In this document: positions 19,207 through 30,541 of the stretch, in pieces | How the letters are laid out: the number at the start of each line of letters is the position of its first letter | How positions within the stretch are numbered: position 1 is the first letter of the stretch | Assembly (NCBI GenBank): GCA_019357535.2 | Contig: CP079955.1 | Span: 868,001 to 932,000, forward strand | Direction: 5' to 3' | Source: Macrococcus sp. 19Msa1099 | GTDB taxonomy: Bacteria > Bacillota > Bacilli > Staphylococcales > Staphylococcaceae | DNA: 64,000 bases | Made by a program: the position numbers and the translations under genes | The notes under the pieces: generated by a model | What the model was told of the DNA's origin: nothing | Seen by the model: only the letters and a program-made list of their open reading frames with translations | The model's database searches: none

Positions 19207-20115
19207 GTGGGAGTATTTATTGATAAAGATACAAAAGTAATCGTACAAGGAATTACAGGATCAACAGCATTATTTCATACGAAACAAATGATTGAATATG
19301 GTACAAAGATCGTTGCCGGTGTTACACCAGGTAAAGGTGGTATGGAAGTTGAAGGCGTACCGGTATTTAATACCGTTGAAGAAGCAGTAAAAGCAACAGG
19401 TGCTACGGTATCTGTTATATATGTACCAGCACCATTTGCTGCAGATGCAATTGTTGAATGTGTAGATGCTGAATTAGATTTAGCAATCTGTATTACAGAA
19501 CATATTCCAGTATTAGATATGGTTAAAGTGAAACGTTATATGCAAGGTAAGAAAACACGCTTAGTTGGACCGAACTGTCCTGGTGTTATTACTGCTGATG
19601 AGTGTAAAATCGGGATTATGCCAGGATACATTCATAAAAAAGGTCACGTTGGCGTTGTAAGCCGTTCTGGAACATTGACTTATGAAGCAGTGCATCAGCT
19701 AACACAAGCAGGTATTGGTCAAACAACAGCTGTAGGTATCGGTGGAGATCCTGTAAACGGTACGAACTTCATCGATGCACTAGAAGCGTTTAACAATGAT
19801 CCTGAAACTTTAGCTGTTGTGATGATCGGTGAAATCGGTGGGACAGCGGAAGAAGAAGCTGCTGAATGGGTAAAAGCGAACATGACGAAACCTGTTGTAG
19901 GCTTTATCGGTGGTCAGACTGCACCTCCAGGTAAACGTATGGGACATGCTGGTGCGATTATTTCTGGCGGTAAAGGTACGGCTGAAGAAAAGATTAAAAC
20001 AATGAATGCTTGCGGCATTAAAACTGCAGCGACACCTTCTGAAATTGGTTCTACATTAATCGAACGTATTAAAGAAGAAGCAGGCTTATACGAAAAATGT
20101 TTAACAGTTAAATAA
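19207..20115 (+). CDS. sucD: Succinate-CoA ligase subunit alpha
   Basis: Alpha subunit, binding CoA and carrying the phosphorylated histidine. GTG start with a GGAAGCGGGG ribosome site, 302 residues. Motifs: the Rossmann segment [24 protein letters not shown], and [18 protein letters not shown], whose His is the phospho-acceptor. Same operon as sucC; a very strong terminator follows. Confidence 0.98.
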   Translation: MGVFIDKDTKVIVQGITGSTALFHTKQMIEYGTKIVAGVTPGKGGMEVEGVPVFNTVEEAVKATGATVSVIYVPAPFAADAIVECVDAELDLAICITEHIPVLDMVKVKRYMQGKKTRLVGPNCPGVITADECKIGIMPGYIHKKGHVGVVSRSGTLTYEAVHQLTQAGIGQTTAVGIGGDPVNGTNFIDALEAFNNDPETLAVVMIGEIGGTAEEEAAEWVKANMTKPVVGFIGGQTAPPGKRMGHAGAIISGGKGTAEEKIKTMNACGIKTAATPSEIGSTLIERIKEEAGLYEKCLTVK

Positions 20116-20123
20116 AAAAGAAT

Positions 20124-20167
20124 CCGGACGACCTATATATGAGTTATAGGTCGTCCGGTATTTTTTT
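20124..20167 (+). terminator. Intrinsic terminator after sucD
   Basis: CCGGACGACCTATA pairs with TATAGGTCGTCCGG (14 bp), followed by TA and a T-run. One of the most stable terminators in the window. Confidence 0.93.
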
Positions 20168-20245
20168 ATTAATATTTACAAATATTAATACTTAAATGAA
20201 ATGAAATTAAAGAACACCTATTAGAATAGTAATGAGGTGACAGAT

Positions 20246-21133
20246 ATGAAACGACATCATAAACTTTTAAAACTCATTTATGCAGGTTTCACGACTCAGG
20301 AGTTACACAAGATATATAATGTTTACCATTCATTTGATTTAAATTTTCTTCAGCTCAAGCCTATATTACGACAAATTCTTAACTGCCATGAGCGCACGCT
20401 GGATAATAAGTTATCAAAATTTCAGAATCTCAAAATCAAAACGCTGTTAGAAGAGCTTGCAAACAAGGAGATCACCCCAATCTATTTTGATTCAGAAGCG
20501 TACCCACAACTACTGCTTGAAATTTATGATTATCCTTTTGTTTTATTCGCAAAAGGCAATATTAATCTTCTTAACTATACGAATGCCTTAGCGATTGTAG
20601 GGAGCAGAGATGCAACGAATTATACAGCAGATGCCCTGGACCAGATTGTACCGGTACTGATAAAAAATAATATATACATCGTCAGTGGTCTGGCAAAAGG
20701 CGCAGATAATTATGCGCATCTGGCATGTAACTTTTATGGAGGTCATACGATTGGAGTCCTCGCGTATGGTCATGATTTCATCTATCCTGCAGAGACTACT
20801 TTAATAAGAAGGCTGATGGAAAAACATCACATCGTGATAAGTGAATATCCACCGGCTACACCGATACAAAAGTTTAGATTTCCAGAACGTAATAGAATTA
20901 TTAGCGGTCTTGCTCAAGGCATCCTGATCACTGAAGCAAAAGAGAGGAGTGGGAGTTTAATAACGCTGGATCAAGGTTTAGAACAGAATAGGAACATCTA
21001 TTGTCTGCCAGGACCTATCATTCATGAACTTTCAGCAGGATGTAATAAAAGGATCAAAGAAGGTGCAAAGCTTGTTCAATGTGCACAGGATATTATAGAA
21101 GATTATTTTTTTCCTGATATTTCAAAAAATTAA
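20246..21133 (+). CDS. dprA: DNA processing protein DprA
   Basis: Loads RecA on incoming single-stranded DNA during natural transformation. The Rossmann-like core is complete: AIVGSRDATNYT, IVSGLAKGADNYAH, FPERNRIISGLAQG, KERSGSLITLDQGLE. GTG 20237 overlaps the GAGGTG ribosome site, so ATG 20246 is chosen, giving 295 residues. The N-terminal 80 residues are less conserved. Position between sucD and topA is as in other staphylococci. Presence alone does not prove competence. Confidence 0.95.
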   Translation: MKRHHKLLKLIYAGFTTQELHKIYNVYHSFDLNFLQLKPILRQILNCHERTLDNKLSKFQNLKIKTLLEELANKEITPIYFDSEAYPQLLLEIYDYPFVLFAKGNINLLNYTNALAIVGSRDATNYTADALDQIVPVLIKNNIYIVSGLAKGADNYAHLACNFYGGHTIGVLAYGHDFIYPAETTLIRRLMEKHHIVISEYPPATPIQKFRFPERNRIISGLAQGILITEAKERSGSLITLDQGLEQNRNIYCLPGPIIHELSAGCNKRIKEGAKLVQCAQDIIEDYFFPDISKN

Positions 21134-21154
21134 AACTATATTTATGAGTTTTAT

Positions 21155-21184
21155 TTGACAATCACTTACTTATACGTATATTAT
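21155..21184 (+). promoter_or_regulatory. topA promoter
   Basis: A perfect TTGACA (21155-21160) followed by TATATT at 21177 (16-nt spacer) or TATTAT at 21179 (18-nt spacer), about 40 nt before the topA start. Confidence 0.7.
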
Positions 21185-21224
21185 TTATCATTGAAAACAA
21201 ATTAAGTAAGAGGGGGATATACAA

Positions 21225-23288
21225 TTGGCAGAAAATCTCGTCATTGTTGAGTCGCCTGCAAAAGCTAAAACCATTGAAAAATATTTAGGGAAGAAATTTA
21301 AAGTGGTCGCATCTATGGGGCATGTACGTGATTTACCGCGTAGCCAGATGGGCGTTGATACTGAAAATGATTTTGAACCAAGATATATAACGATTAGAGG
21401 AAAAGGGCCTATCGTACAAGATTTAAAAAGACATGCAAAGCGCGCGAAACATGTTTATCTTGCGAGTGACCCGGACCGTGAAGGTGAAGCGATTGCCTGG
21501 CATTTGGCACATATACTGAATATAGATGAAAAAGCAGAATCCAGAGTTGTATTTAATGAAATTACAAAGGATGCTGTCAAAGAGAGTTTTAAGCATCCAA
21601 GACAAATTGAACAAAATCTTGTTGATGCTCAGCAAGCACGACGTATACTTGACCGTCTCGTAGGTTATAATATTTCTCCGGTATTATGGAAAAAAGTTAA
21701 AAAAGGACTTTCGGCTGGCCGTGTTCAATCTGTGGCACTTAAGCTTATTATTGATCGAGAAGAAGAAATCAATGCGTTTAAACCAGAGGAATACTGGACG
21801 ATTGACGGATTATTTGAATATGATAAAAAACAGTTCAAGGCAAAGTTCTTACATGAGAATAATAAACCTAAGAAATTAAAGCAGGAAGACGACGTTAAAG
21901 CAATTGTCAAACAACTGAAATCAGATACATTTAAAGTGACAGATGTCACAAAAAAAGAAAAACTCAGAAATCCTGCACAACCCTTTACTACAAGTTCGCT
22001 GCAACAAGAAGCTGCACGTAAGCTTAACTTCAAAGCACGTAAAACAATGATGCTTGCACAACAATTATATGAAGGGATCGACCTTAAGAAACAAGGTACA
22101 GTCGGGCTGATTACATATATGCGTACGGATTCTACTCGTATTTCAGATACTGCAAAGAATGAGGCTGCAAGCTATATTGAAGAACATTACGGTAAAGAAT
22201 TCTTGTCTAAACGCAGAAGTAAGAGTGGAGGTGCCCAAGATGCACATGAAGCAGTACGCCCAACATCGGTGATGCGTACGCCTTCTGAGATGAAAGCGTA
22301 TCTTTCTAGAGATCAGCTACGCCTATACAAATTGATCTGGGAGCGTTTTATGGCAAGTCAAATGGCTGCAGCAGTCATTGATACGGTCAGTGTAGACCTT
22401 GTTCAGGATAATATTAAATTTAGAGCAAATGGTCAGACAATTAAGTTTAAAGGATTTATGAGCGTGTACATCGAAGGTCAGGATGAAGAGACTGAAGACG
22501 GAGAGAATAAATTGCCGGTGCTGGAAGTGGGTAACACAGTTAAGGCTGTTAATATCGACGAAAATCAGCATTTCACACAACCACCTCCACGCTACACTGA
22601 AGCACGTCTTGTTAAAACGATGGAAGAAAAAGGTATTGGCAGACCTTCAACTTATGCACCAACCATAGATACGATTCAAAAGCGTAATTATGTAAAAGTT
22701 GACCAGAAGAAATTTTATCCGACGGAGCTTGGCATCATTGTCAACGAGTCTGTTAAAGAATACTTTCCTGAAATTATTGATATTGATTTCACGGTGAATA
22801 TGGAGACATTATTGGATAAAATTGCAAGTGGAGATATGGAATGGAAGAAAGTTGTTTCAACATTTTATGGTGATTTTAAAACGCATGTTGAACGTGCAGA
22901 AGCAGAAATGGAAAAGATTGAAATTAAAGACGAGCCAGCAGGAGAAGATTGTGAGAAATGCGGTTCTCCGATGGTATATAAAATGGGACGTTACGGTAAA
23001 TTTATGGCCTGTTCAAATTTCCCTGACTGCAGAAATACAAAAGCAATCGTCAAAACTATTGGTGTACCATGTCCAAAGTGTAAAGATGGCGAAGTTGTTG
23101 AACGTAAATCTAAGAAAAATAGAATTTTTTATGGCTGCAGTAATTTTCCAGAATGTGATTATATTTCTTGGGATAAACCTATTGCAAGAAATTGTCCGAA
23201 GTGTGACACGCAGCTTGTGGAACGCAAAAAAGGGAAGCAGACACAAGTTGTATGCACGAATTGTGATTATGATGAGAAGCCTCAATAA
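21225..23288 (+). CDS. topA: DNA topoisomerase I
   Basis: Type IA topoisomerase that relaxes negative supercoils. TTG start preceded by GAGGGGG; 687 residues. A TOPRIM domain opens the protein ([29 protein letters not shown]) and the catalytic tyrosine is Y298 in [14 protein letters not shown]. The C-terminus has three cysteine zinc ribbons from about residue 575 ([24 protein letters not shown]), the last ending VCTNC. Monocistronic: own promoter and terminator. Confidence 0.98.
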   Translation: MAENLVIVESPAKAKTIEKYLGKKFKVVASMGHVRDLPRSQMGVDTENDFEPRYITIRGKGPIVQDLKRHAKRAKHVYLASDPDREGEAIAWHLAHILNIDEKAESRVVFNEITKDAVKESFKHPRQIEQNLVDAQQARRILDRLVGYNISPVLWKKVKKGLSAGRVQSVALKLIIDREEEINAFKPEEYWTIDGLFEYDKKQFKAKFLHENNKPKKLKQEDDVKAIVKQLKSDTFKVTDVTKKEKLRNPAQPFTTSSLQQEAARKLNFKARKTMMLAQQLYEGIDLKKQGTVGLITYMRTDSTRISDTAKNEAASYIEEHYGKEFLSKRRSKSGGAQDAHEAVRPTSVMRTPSEMKAYLSRDQLRLYKLIWERFMASQMAAAVIDTVSVDLVQDNIKFRANGQTIKFKGFMSVYIEGQDEETEDGENKLPVLEVGNTVKAVNIDENQHFTQPPPRYTEARLVKTMEEKGIGRPSTYAPTIDTIQKRNYVKVDQKKFYPTELGIIVNESVKEYFPEIIDIDFTVNMETLLDKIASGDMEWKKVVSTFYGDFKTHVERAEAEMEKIEIKDEPAGEDCEKCGSPMVYKMGRYGKFMACSNFPDCRNTKAIVKTIGVPCPKCKDGEVVERKSKKNRIFYGCSNFPECDYISWDKPIARNCPKCDTQLVERKKGKQTQVVCTNCDYDEKPQ

Positions 23289-23315
23289 CACATCCATAAA
23301 TAATCATGTTAATCT

Positions 23316-23357
23316 GAGAACAGATTTGAAATATAATCTGTTCTCTATTATTTTTTC
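23316..23357 (+). terminator. Intrinsic terminator after topA
   Basis: GAGAACAGATT pairs with AATCTGTTCTC (11 bp), followed by TATTATTTTTT. Confidence 0.85.
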
Positions 23358-23452
23358 GATTTTTGTGAAAAATGAATCTGTTTTTAATAATAATAGTTTA
23401 TTTCATTACAAAATTGTAATACAATCATGAAGGATATTCAGGAGGAGATACT

Positions 23453-24754
23453 ATGACAACTGTAAATATAATTGGCGCTGGGCTTGCGGGTAGTGAAGCG
23501 GCATACCAATTAGCAAAACGAGGTATTAAAGTTAAACTATATGAAATGAGGCCGGTAAAGCAGACCCCAGCTCATCATACAGACAAATTTGCTGAACTTG
23601 TCTGCTCGAATTCATTACGAGGCAATGCATTGACGAATGCTGTCGGTGTTCTTAAAGAAGAGATGCGTAGACTCGATTCGTTAATCATCAAAGCTGCTGA
23701 TAACGCAAGCGTACCCGCAGGCGGAGCACTAGCTGTAGATAGACATGAATTCAGTGGATATGTGACAGATACATTAAAGCAACATGCAAATATTGAAGTT
23801 ATCAATGAAGAAATTACGGAGATACCAGATGGACCGACGATAATTGCGACTGGCCCATTAACTACTGAAAGCTTATCAAAACAAATTCAGACGCTAACAG
23901 GACAAGATCATCTCTACTTCTATGATGCGGCTGCACCTATCATTGAAAAGGATTCAATCGATATGGATAAAGTGTATTTGAAGTCGCGTTATGATAAAGG
24001 TGAGGCTGCATATTTGAACTGTCCGATGACAGAAGAAGAGTTCAATACATTCTATGATGCTTTACTTGAAGCAGAAGTAGTGCCATTAAAGGAATTCGAA
24101 AAAGAAATCTACTTTGAGGGCTGTATGCCGTTTGAAGAGATGGCGAAGCGAGGGCGTAAAACACTATTGTTTGGACCAATGAAGCCTGTTGGTCTAGAAG
24201 ATCCTAAGACTGGGGAACGTCCATATGCAGTTGTCCAGTTACGTCAGGATGATGCAGCAGGAACACTTTATAATATTGTAGGTTTTCAGACACATTTGAA
24301 GTGGGGCGCACAAAAAGAAATATTAAAGCTGATTCCTGGTCTTGAAAATGTGGAAGTTGTCAGATATGGTGTTATGCACCGCAACACGTTTATCAATTCG
24401 CCGACAAATCTACAGCAGACGTATCAATTTAAAGGCAATGACAGTCTGTTTCTGGCTGGACAGATGACAGGTGTAGAAGGTTATGTGGAAAGTGCAGCAA
24501 GTGGATTAGTTGCAGGAATCAATATGGCGAAGTATGTTGACAATAAGCCTGTGATTACATTCCCTGAAAATACAGTGATCGGTTCAATGGCATATTACAT
24601 CACGCATACAAGCAGCAAGAACTTTCAACCGATGAACGCCAATTTCGGACTCTTGCCAAGTTTAGATAAACGTATTAAAGATAAAAAAGAACGATATGAA
24701 GCGCTCGCAGCACGCGCATTAGCTTCTTTAGAACATTTTAAAGTTACTTTATAG
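23453..24754 (+). CDS. trmFO: tRNA uracil-54 C5-methyltransferase TrmFO
   Basis: Folate- and FAD-dependent enzyme that makes ribothymidine at position 54 of tRNA in most Firmicutes (formerly gid). The FAD-binding N-terminus [19 protein letters not shown] is followed by [25 protein letters not shown] and, near the C-terminus, [16 protein letters not shown]. 433 residues is normal. Strong AGGAGG ribosome site. Conserved position between topA and xerC. Confidence 0.97.
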   Translation: MTTVNIIGAGLAGSEAAYQLAKRGIKVKLYEMRPVKQTPAHHTDKFAELVCSNSLRGNALTNAVGVLKEEMRRLDSLIIKAADNASVPAGGALAVDRHEFSGYVTDTLKQHANIEVINEEITEIPDGPTIIATGPLTTESLSKQIQTLTGQDHLYFYDAAAPIIEKDSIDMDKVYLKSRYDKGEAAYLNCPMTEEEFNTFYDALLEAEVVPLKEFEKEIYFEGCMPFEEMAKRGRKTLLFGPMKPVGLEDPKTGERPYAVVQLRQDDAAGTLYNIVGFQTHLKWGAQKEILKLIPGLENVEVVRYGVMHRNTFINSPTNLQQTYQFKGNDSLFLAGQMTGVEGYVESAASGLVAGINMAKYVDNKPVITFPENTVIGSMAYYITHTSSKNFQPMNANFGLLPSLDKRIKDKKERYEALAARALASLEHFKVTL

Positions 24755-24762
24755 TGTTTTAG

Positions 24763-24792
24763 TTGTGTGTCAATTTTAAATTGTGATAGAAT
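24763..24792 (+). promoter_or_regulatory. Candidate xerC-hslVU-codY promoter
   Basis: TTGTGT (24763-24768), an 18-nt spacer and TAGAAT (24787-24792), just after the trmFO stop and 22 nt before xerC. Confidence 0.45.
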
Positions 24793-24813
24793 TCAGATAA
24801 ATAGGAGGACTGT

Positions 24814-25686
24814 ATGGACACTAATGATTTGCAAAGATTCTTAACTTACTTGAAGAATGAGCGTAATTTTTCAGACCATACTGTTACTGCCTATAAAAAT
24901 GATGTACTGCAGTTTATTGCGTTTTTAGAACACGAACAGTTAGAGTTTAGAACTTTTGAATATCGTGATGCGAGAAATTACCTCGTGAGTCAATATAACA
25001 AAGGGCTTGAACGTACGACGGTGTCGAGAAGAATTTCTGCGTTACGCTCTTTTTATGGGTTTTTATATGATGGAGACGAAAGCAATCCCTTTGTACAACT
25101 TGTTCATCCGAAACAAAAGAAGTATCTGCCTGAATTCTTCTATGAAAAAGAGATGACTTTATTGTTTAATAGTATCGACATGTCAAAACCATTCGCAGTA
25201 AGGGATAAATTCATACTTGAGATGTTGTATGCTACAGGTATGCGTGTTTCAGAGTTTATTGAGCTGAAGAGTGATGCATTCGATCTAGGACTTATGACAG
25301 TAAAGGTGATGGGGAAAGGCCGTAAAGAAAGAATTATTCCTTATGGTGCCTATGCACATCGGTCATTACTGGATTATCTGGATTTTAGAAACAGCAAGGT
25401 GATAACGCATGACTATTTACTGGTTAATCAGCGGGGTGGTCCTCTCACCGCTAGGGGACTGACATATATTCTTGATATGCTGATTAAGAGGAGTAGTGCG
25501 GATGGACATATCCATCCCCATAAATTAAGACATACATTCGCAACACACTTATTGAATAATGGAGCAGATTTGCGTACTGTTCAGGAATTGCTTGGCCATG
25601 TCAATTTATCGACAACGAGCAAATATACGCATATAACGAAAGCGCACTTAAGAAATTCATATTTAAAAGCACATCCAAGAGCATAA
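24814..25686 (+). CDS. xerC: Tyrosine recombinase XerC
   Basis: Site-specific recombinase that resolves chromosome dimers at dif. 290 residues: SAM-like N-terminal DNA-binding domain and a catalytic domain with R144 (TGMRVSE), K168 (GKGRKER), H236 and R239 (HPHKLRH), H262 (LLGH) and nucleophile Y271 (TSKYTHI). All active-site residues are present. It heads the xerC-hslV-hslU-codY cluster (codVWXY in B. subtilis), a fixed chromosomal position, so it is a housekeeping recombinase and not a phage integrase. Confidence 0.95.
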   Translation: MDTNDLQRFLTYLKNERNFSDHTVTAYKNDVLQFIAFLEHEQLEFRTFEYRDARNYLVSQYNKGLERTTVSRRISALRSFYGFLYDGDESNPFVQLVHPKQKKYLPEFFYEKEMTLLFNSIDMSKPFAVRDKFILEMLYATGMRVSEFIELKSDAFDLGLMTVKVMGKGRKERIIPYGAYAHRSLLDYLDFRNSKVITHDYLLVNQRGGPLTARGLTYILDMLIKRSSADGHIHPHKLRHTFATHLLNNGADLRTVQELLGHVNLSTTSKYTHITKAHLRNSYLKAHPRA

Positions 25687-25697
25687 GGAGTGAAAGA

Positions 25698-26240
25698 ATG
25701 AATAATCAATTACATGCTACGACAATTTTTGCAATCAGACATAATGGTCGGGCGGCGATGAGTGGTGATGGTCAAGTGACACTCGGCCAACAGGTCATTA
25801 TGAAACAGACTGCAAGAAAAGTGAGAAGACTTTTTAATGATGAAGTCATGGCAGGATTTGCCGGCAGTGTTGCAGATGCATTTACGTTATTTGAAATGTT
25901 TGAAGCAAAACTTCATGAATATAATGGTAATTTATCACGTGCAGCAGTTGAGCTTGCCAAAGAATGGCGTGGCGACAAAATGTTACGTCAACTTGAAGCG
26001 ATGCTGATTGTTATGAACAAAGATGAACTGCTTGTCGTGAGTGGTACAGGCGAAGTGATCCAGCCTGATGATGATATTATTGCGATTGGTTCAGGTGGGA
26101 ATTATGCGCTAAGTGCGGGGCGTGCATTAAAGCGTCATGCCAGTACATTGAGCGCCCGCGATATCGCACAGGCTTCTTTAGAAACAGCAGCTGATATATG
26201 TGTATTCACAAATCATAATATTATTATTGAAGAAATTTAG
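25698..26240 (+). CDS. hslV: ATP-dependent protease subunit HslV
   Basis: Proteolytic subunit of the HslUV two-part protease. 180 residues with [28 protein letters not shown] and [16 protein letters not shown]. The conserved TTI of the mature N-terminus, where the first Thr is the nucleophile, begins at residue 8, so seven residues (MNNQLHA) must be removed, unlike E. coli where only Met is lost. Lies 11 nt after xerC and 10 nt before hslU. Confidence 0.96.
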   Translation: MNNQLHATTIFAIRHNGRAAMSGDGQVTLGQQVIMKQTARKVRRLFNDEVMAGFAGSVADAFTLFEMFEAKLHEYNGNLSRAAVELAKEWRGDKMLRQLEAMLIVMNKDELLVVSGTGEVIQPDDDIIAIGSGGNYALSAGRALKRHASTLSARDIAQASLETAADICVFTNHNIIIEEI

Positions 26241-26250
26241 GAGGCAAATC

Positions 26251-27624
26251 ATGAAGTCAGCGAACTTAACGCCAAGACAAATCGTTAGTCATCTTGATGA
26301 ACATATTATCGGTCAGCAGGATGCAAAGAGGAAAGTGGCGGTAAGCTTAAGAAATCGTTACCGTCGTATGGCACTAGATGATGAGATTCAAAAGGAAGTT
26401 ATTCCTAAGAACATATTGATGATTGGGCCAACGGGTGTCGGTAAAACAGAGATAGCGAGACGAATGGCAAAGCTGGTTGGCGCGCCTTTTGTAAAAGTAG
26501 AAGCAACCAAATATACAGAAGTCGGTTATGTAGGTCGCGATGTTGAAAGTATGATAAGGGATCTTACAGAAAATGGTGTCAGGTTAATTAAAGAGAAGAA
26601 AAAACAGGAAGTTCTAGAAGAAGCTAAACGAAATGCAGAAGAACGCCTTGTTAAGTTGCTCGTTCCAGCGATGAAGAAAAAAGAAAATAAAGCTGGAAAT
26701 CCATTTGAAATGCTGTTCAATCAAACTATCCAAGAAGAAGAAGATGCACCAGATGAGCATGTAAAATTAAAACGTAAAGATATTCAAGTTCAGCTGAAAG
26801 CAGGAAAATTAGAAGATGAAACTGTCAAGATTAAAGTAGACCAAGAATTTAAAGGACTGAATATGTTCGGTATGGATATGCAGAACAATCAAATGCAGGA
26901 TATGTTCAGTCAGATGATGCCGAAGAAGAAGGTTGAACGTACGTTAAAGGTTTCAGATGCAAGGGACGTTCTGATTGATGAAGAAGCAACAAAGCTGATC
27001 GATGAAGAATCAATGCATAGTGAAGCTGTAGCCTTAACTGAGCAGTTAGGAATTGTATTTATCGATGAAATAGATAAGATAGCCGGAGGTAACCAAGGGC
27101 CGGATGTTTCAAGACAAGGTGTTCAGCGTGATATATTACCGATTGTTGAAGGTAGTGTAGTTCAGACGAAGTATGGAGCTGTTAATACTGAACACATCCT
27201 ATTCATAGGTGCTGGGGCTTTCCATGTGTCCAAACCAAGCGACCTGATTCCAGAGTTACAAGGGAGGTTCCCGATTCGGGTGGAGCTTGATAAGCTTTCG
27301 GTAGATGATTTCAAAAGAATACTAAAAGAACCGAAACTATCGTTGTTAAAACAGTATGAAAGTTTGCTGGCGACAGAAGATGTTACTATCCAGTTTACGG
27401 ATGAAGCGATTGACAGACTCGCGGAAATGTCCTATGAAGTGAATCAGGAAACAGATAACATTGGTGCAAGACGCCTACATACAATTTTAGAAAAGATGCT
27501 TGAGGATCTGCTGTTTGAGGCTTCGGAAATGCCGAACGCACATGTAGATATTACTGCGCAATATGTCGATGCTAAACTAGGAAACATTACAAAAAATAAA
27601 AATTTAAGTGAATTTATACTTTAA
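26251..27624 (+). CDS. hslU: ATP-dependent protease ATPase subunit HslU
   Basis: AAA+ unfoldase that feeds HslV. Starting at ATG 26251, just after TTAGGAGG, gives 457 residues; an upstream in-frame ATG at 26200 lies inside hslV and is rejected. Walker A GPTGVGKT is at residues 59-66, Walker B is [11 protein letters not shown] near 272, and the conserved [16 protein letters not shown] lies near the end. The intermediate I domain (about 110-240) is charged and variable. The C-terminal SEFIL probably inserts into HslV. Confidence 0.97.
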   Translation: MKSANLTPRQIVSHLDEHIIGQQDAKRKVAVSLRNRYRRMALDDEIQKEVIPKNILMIGPTGVGKTEIARRMAKLVGAPFVKVEATKYTEVGYVGRDVESMIRDLTENGVRLIKEKKKQEVLEEAKRNAEERLVKLLVPAMKKKENKAGNPFEMLFNQTIQEEEDAPDEHVKLKRKDIQVQLKAGKLEDETVKIKVDQEFKGLNMFGMDMQNNQMQDMFSQMMPKKKVERTLKVSDARDVLIDEEATKLIDEESMHSEAVALTEQLGIVFIDEIDKIAGGNQGPDVSRQGVQRDILPIVEGSVVQTKYGAVNTEHILFIGAGAFHVSKPSDLIPELQGRFPIRVELDKLSVDDFKRILKEPKLSLLKQYESLLATEDVTIQFTDEAIDRLAEMSYEVNQETDNIGARRLHTILEKMLEDLLFEASEMPNAHVDITAQYVDAKLGNITKNKNLSEFIL

Positions 27625-27640
27625 AGGAGTGCCTTTTAAT

Positions 27641-28414
27641 ATGGGATTATTACAAAAAACGAGAAAGATTAACAAACTTTTACAGGAGCATAAAGGGATT
27701 GCAGTTGATTTTAAAGAAATGGCAGATTATCTTGGTTCAACGATGCAATCTAATGTGTTCATCTTATCACGTCGCGGAAAGTTATTAGGTTTTGGTGTTA
27801 ATGAACTACTTAAGAACGAACGCATTATCAAGATGCTTGAGGAACGTCAGTTTCCAGAAACATATGTTGAGCTACTTTTAAATATTGATGAGACAAAGAG
27901 CAATATTCAAATAGAAAATGACCTTTCTGTGTTCCCATCTGAAAATGCAGACTTATTCGCTCAGTCTAATACGGTTATTATCCCGATAAAAGGGGGCGGT
28001 ACACGCCTTGGAACGCTTGTATTAGGCCGTGTAGATAGAGCGTTTGATGATGAGGATCTCGTACTAGGAGAATATGCAGCTACTGTAGTAGGTATGGAAA
28101 TTCTGCGTGAAAAGCACGCTGATGTTGAAAAGCTTGCGAGAGATAAAGCAGCAATCAATATGGCTATTAATTCACTATCGTATTCAGAGAAAGAAGCGAT
28201 TGAACATATCTTTGAAGAATTAGGGGCATCAGAAGGATTACTTGTTGCTTCTAAAGTAGCAGATAGAGTCGGAATCACGCGTTCGGTTATCGTTAATGCA
28301 CTCCGTAAGCTTGAAAGCGCAGGAGTTATTGAATCGCGATCGCTTGGTATGAAGGGTACATTTATCAAAATTAAAAAAGAACATTTCTTAGAGGAACTAT
28401 CTGCGTCACATTAA
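27641..28414 (+). CDS. codY: Global transcriptional regulator CodY
   Basis: GTP- and branched-chain-amino-acid-responsive repressor of nitrogen, amino-acid and virulence genes. ATG 27641 after AAAGGAG gives 257 residues ([15 protein letters not shown]), matching the family; an in-frame ATG at 27608 is inside hslU. An N-terminal GAF effector domain (to about 155) is followed by a winged helix ([21 protein letters not shown]) and GMKGTFIKI at the end. A near-perfect CodY box occurs upstream of the ilv operon in this window, so a likely target is nearby. The stop lies in a TCACATT-AATC-AATGTGA hairpin without a T-tract. Confidence 0.98.
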   Translation: MGLLQKTRKINKLLQEHKGIAVDFKEMADYLGSTMQSNVFILSRRGKLLGFGVNELLKNERIIKMLEERQFPETYVELLLNIDETKSNIQIENDLSVFPSENADLFAQSNTVIIPIKGGGTRLGTLVLGRVDRAFDDEDLVLGEYAATVVGMEILREKHADVEKLARDKAAINMAINSLSYSEKEAIEHIFEELGASEGLLVASKVADRVGITRSVIVNALRKLESAGVIESRSLGMKGTFIKIKKEHFLEELSASH

Positions 28415-28474
28415 TCAATGTGATAAATATACAAACTTATAAGAGATAATTTATGTTTCTTTTAATTTTTATTA

Positions 28475-28503
28475 TTGAATGTAATATTGATTTATGTTAT
28501 ATT
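28475..28503 (+). promoter_or_regulatory. rpsB promoter
   Basis: TTGAAT (28475-28480), a 17-nt spacer and TATATT (28498-28503). Transcription would begin near 28510, at the base of the first leader hairpin. Confidence 0.7.
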
Positions 28504-28509
28504 AATCTA

Positions 28510-28622
28510 TGGCTAAAAAGCCAAATTCACACATTACAGATAAGTATTTCGGACGGTGCAACATCTGTTGTTTCTGAAATTGCCTGTAATGGCGGAATAA
28601 AACCAATTAGGAGGAAATTAAA
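28510..28622 (+). ncRNA. Structured rpsB leader RNA (candidate S2 autoregulatory element)
   Basis: The 5' UTR folds into a small hairpin (GGCT-AAAA-AGCC at 28511) and a long element closed by a perfect 8-bp stem, CATTACAG (28532-28539) with CTGTAATG (28584-28591). Inside, ATTTCGGA pairs with TTCTGAAAT and CAAC pairs with GTTG around ATCT. AGGAGG and the rpsB ATG follow. S2 autoregulation through its leader is known in other bacteria; applying it here is inference. Confidence 0.6.
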
Positions 28623-29390
28623 ATGGCAGTAATCTCAATGAAACAATTGCTAGAAGCTGGTGTTCACTTCGGTCACCAAACACGTCGCTGGAACCCAAAA
28701 ATGAAGAAATATATCTTCACTGAAAGAAATGGTATTTATATCATCGACCTTCAAAAAACAGTTAAGAAAGTTGAAGAAGCATACAACTTCGTAAAATCTA
28801 TTTCTGAAGAAGGCGGTACTGTATTATTCGTAGGTACTAAAAAACAAGCACAAGAAGCAATCAAAGAAGAAGCGGAACGTGCAGGTCAATTCTTCATCAA
28901 CGAACGTTGGTTAGGTGGAACATTAACAAACTACAAAACAATTTCTAAACGTGTAAAACGTATTTCAGAAATTGAAAAAATGGAAGAAGACGGTACTTTT
29001 GACGTACTTCCTAAAAAAGAAGTAGTTGAACTTAAAAAAGAATATGATCGTTTAATCAAATTCTTAGGTGGAATTCGTGAAATGAAATCTATGCCTTCAG
29101 CATTATTCGTAGTAGACCCTCGTAAAGAGCGTAACGCGATTGCAGAAGCTAAGAAATTACACATTCCAATCGTTGGTATCGTAGATACAAACTGTGATCC
29201 AGATGAAATCGATTACGTAATCCCTGCAAACGATGATGCGATTCGTGCCGTTAAATTATTAACTGGTAAAATGGCTGATGCAATCTTAGAAGGTCGTCAA
29301 GGCGTATCTAACGAAGAAGTTGCAGCTGAACAAAATATTGATTTATCTGAAGAAGCAGAAGTTAAAGCAGAAGAAACAACTGAAGCTTAA
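28623..29390 (+). CDS. rpsB: 30S ribosomal protein S2
   Basis: Late-assembling small-subunit protein that supports S1-type functions at the mRNA exit. 255 residues: [43 protein letters not shown], and an acidic C-terminal tail ([24 protein letters not shown] cut short here). Codon use is strongly biased to highly expressed codons, like tsf and rplS. Followed by a terminator before tsf. Confidence 0.98.
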   Translation: MAVISMKQLLEAGVHFGHQTRRWNPKMKKYIFTERNGIYIIDLQKTVKKVEEAYNFVKSISEEGGTVLFVGTKKQAQEAIKEEAERAGQFFINERWLGGTLTNYKTISKRVKRISEIEKMEEDGTFDVLPKKEVVELKKEYDRLIKFLGGIREMKSMPSALFVVDPRKERNAIAEAKKLHIPIVGIVDTNCDPDEIDYVIPANDDAIRAVKLLTGKMADAILEGRQGVSNEEVAAEQNIDLSEEAEVKAEETTEA

Positions 29391-29397
29391 TTGAAAT

Positions 29398-29433
29398 AAA
29401 AGTGATAAGTGTATAACATTTATCACTTTTTTT
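29398..29433 (+). terminator. Terminator between rpsB and tsf
   Basis: AAAAGTGATAA pairs with TTATCACTTTTTTT around GTGTATAACAT. A second hairpin (CTAAAGCA-TT-TGCTTTAG, 29439-29456, followed by TTTT) comes right after. Together they may attenuate read-through from rpsB to tsf. Confidence 0.8.
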
Positions 29434-29515
29434 AAAAGCTAAAGCATTTGCTTTAGTTTTAATTAAAATTTTAGTAAAATAAAACCGTAAACATAAATCT
29501 CTGGAGGTATTATAC

Positions 29516-30397
29516 ATGGCTATTACAGCACAATTAGTTAAACAATTACGTGAAAGAACAGGCGCAGGTATGATGGACTGCAAAAAAGCATTAACTGAAA
29601 CAAACGGAGATATCGACGCAGCAGTTGACTACTTACGTGAAAAAGGAATTGCGAAAGCTGCTAAAAAAGCTGACCGTATCGCTGCTGAAGGTACAACTTA
29701 TGTTGCTTCTAGTGGCAACACTGCAGTTTTATTAGAGTTAAACTCTGAAACAGACTTCGTTGCACGTAATGAAGGTTTCCAAGCATTAGTTAAAGAAATG
29801 GCAGATCATATTCTAGCAACTAAACCAGCTGATCTTGATGCATTAATGGCGTCTGAAATCGAAGCAGGTAAAAATGTTGAAACTAAATTGAACGAAGCAA
29901 TTTCTACAATCGGTGAGAAATTAACTTTACGTCGTTTCGTATTAGCTGAAAAAACAGATGCAGATGCATTTGGTGAATACTTACACATGGGTGGACGTAT
30001 TGGAGTATTAGCAGTAGTTGAAAATTCAACTGATGCTGAAGCTGCAAAAGACGTTGCAATGCACATCGCTGCATTAAATCCGAAGTTCGTTTCTCGTGAA
30101 CAAGTTTCTGCTGAAGAATTAGAACACGAAAAAGAAATTTTGAAACAACAAGCATTAAATGAAGGTAAACCAGAAAATATCGTTGAAAAAATGGTAGAAG
30201 GTCGTCTACGTAAATATTTAGAAGAAATTTGTGTGGTTGATCAGCCATTCGTTAAAAATCCAGATCAAACTGTTGCTGAATTCTTAAAATCAAAAGGTGG
30301 TTCATTAAAATCATTCGTACGTTATGAAGTTGGAGAAGGTATCGAGAAACGTCAAGATAACTTTGCTGATGAAGTAATGGGGCAAATGGGTAAATAA
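29516..30397 (+). CDS. tsf: Translation elongation factor Ts
   Basis: Nucleotide exchange factor for EF-Tu. 293 residues: N-terminal UBA-like domain ([22 protein letters not shown]), the [10 protein letters not shown] signature, [11 protein letters not shown] and [17 protein letters not shown] ribosome site. Strong codon bias. Partner gene of rpsB in the conserved rpsB-tsf-pyrH-frr order. Confidence 0.98.
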   Translation: MAITAQLVKQLRERTGAGMMDCKKALTETNGDIDAAVDYLREKGIAKAAKKADRIAAEGTTYVASSGNTAVLLELNSETDFVARNEGFQALVKEMADHILATKPADLDALMASEIEAGKNVETKLNEAISTIGEKLTLRRFVLAEKTDADAFGEYLHMGGRIGVLAVVENSTDAEAAKDVAMHIAALNPKFVSREQVSAEELEHEKEILKQQALNEGKPENIVEKMVEGRLRKYLEEICVVDQPFVKNPDQTVAEFLKSKGGSLKSFVRYEVGEGIEKRQDNFADEVMGQMGK

Positions 30398-30406
30398 TGT
30401 TCTGAT

Positions 30407-30430
30407 AAAGACACTTCGGTGTCTTTTTTT
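30407..30430 (+). terminator. Intrinsic terminator after tsf
   Basis: AAAGACAC-TTCG-GTGTCTTTTTTT, a UUCG-tetraloop hairpin with a T-run. Confidence 0.88.
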
Positions 30431-30541
30431 ATACATAAAAGGTTAGAAAAACTACATATAATGATTTATTTAACAGAAGATTATTGATATAATGGCTATA
30501 GTTTTGTGTACAGTACACATATTTTGAGAGGACGGGTAATA

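Noticed and set aside
22822-23430. Long same-strand ORF overlapping the 3' half of topA in another frame
   Set aside because: The in-frame topA sequence has clear zinc ribbons, whereas this frame has no recognisable motif and no ribosome site.
24814-25686. xerC as a mobile-element integrase
   Set aside because: Fixed conserved position in the xerC-hslVU-codY cluster and no attachment sites or phage genes nearby.
28398-28425. TCACATT-AATC-AATGTGA hairpin at the codY stop
   Set aside because: No T-tract follows, so I do not call it a terminator; it might protect the 3' end.
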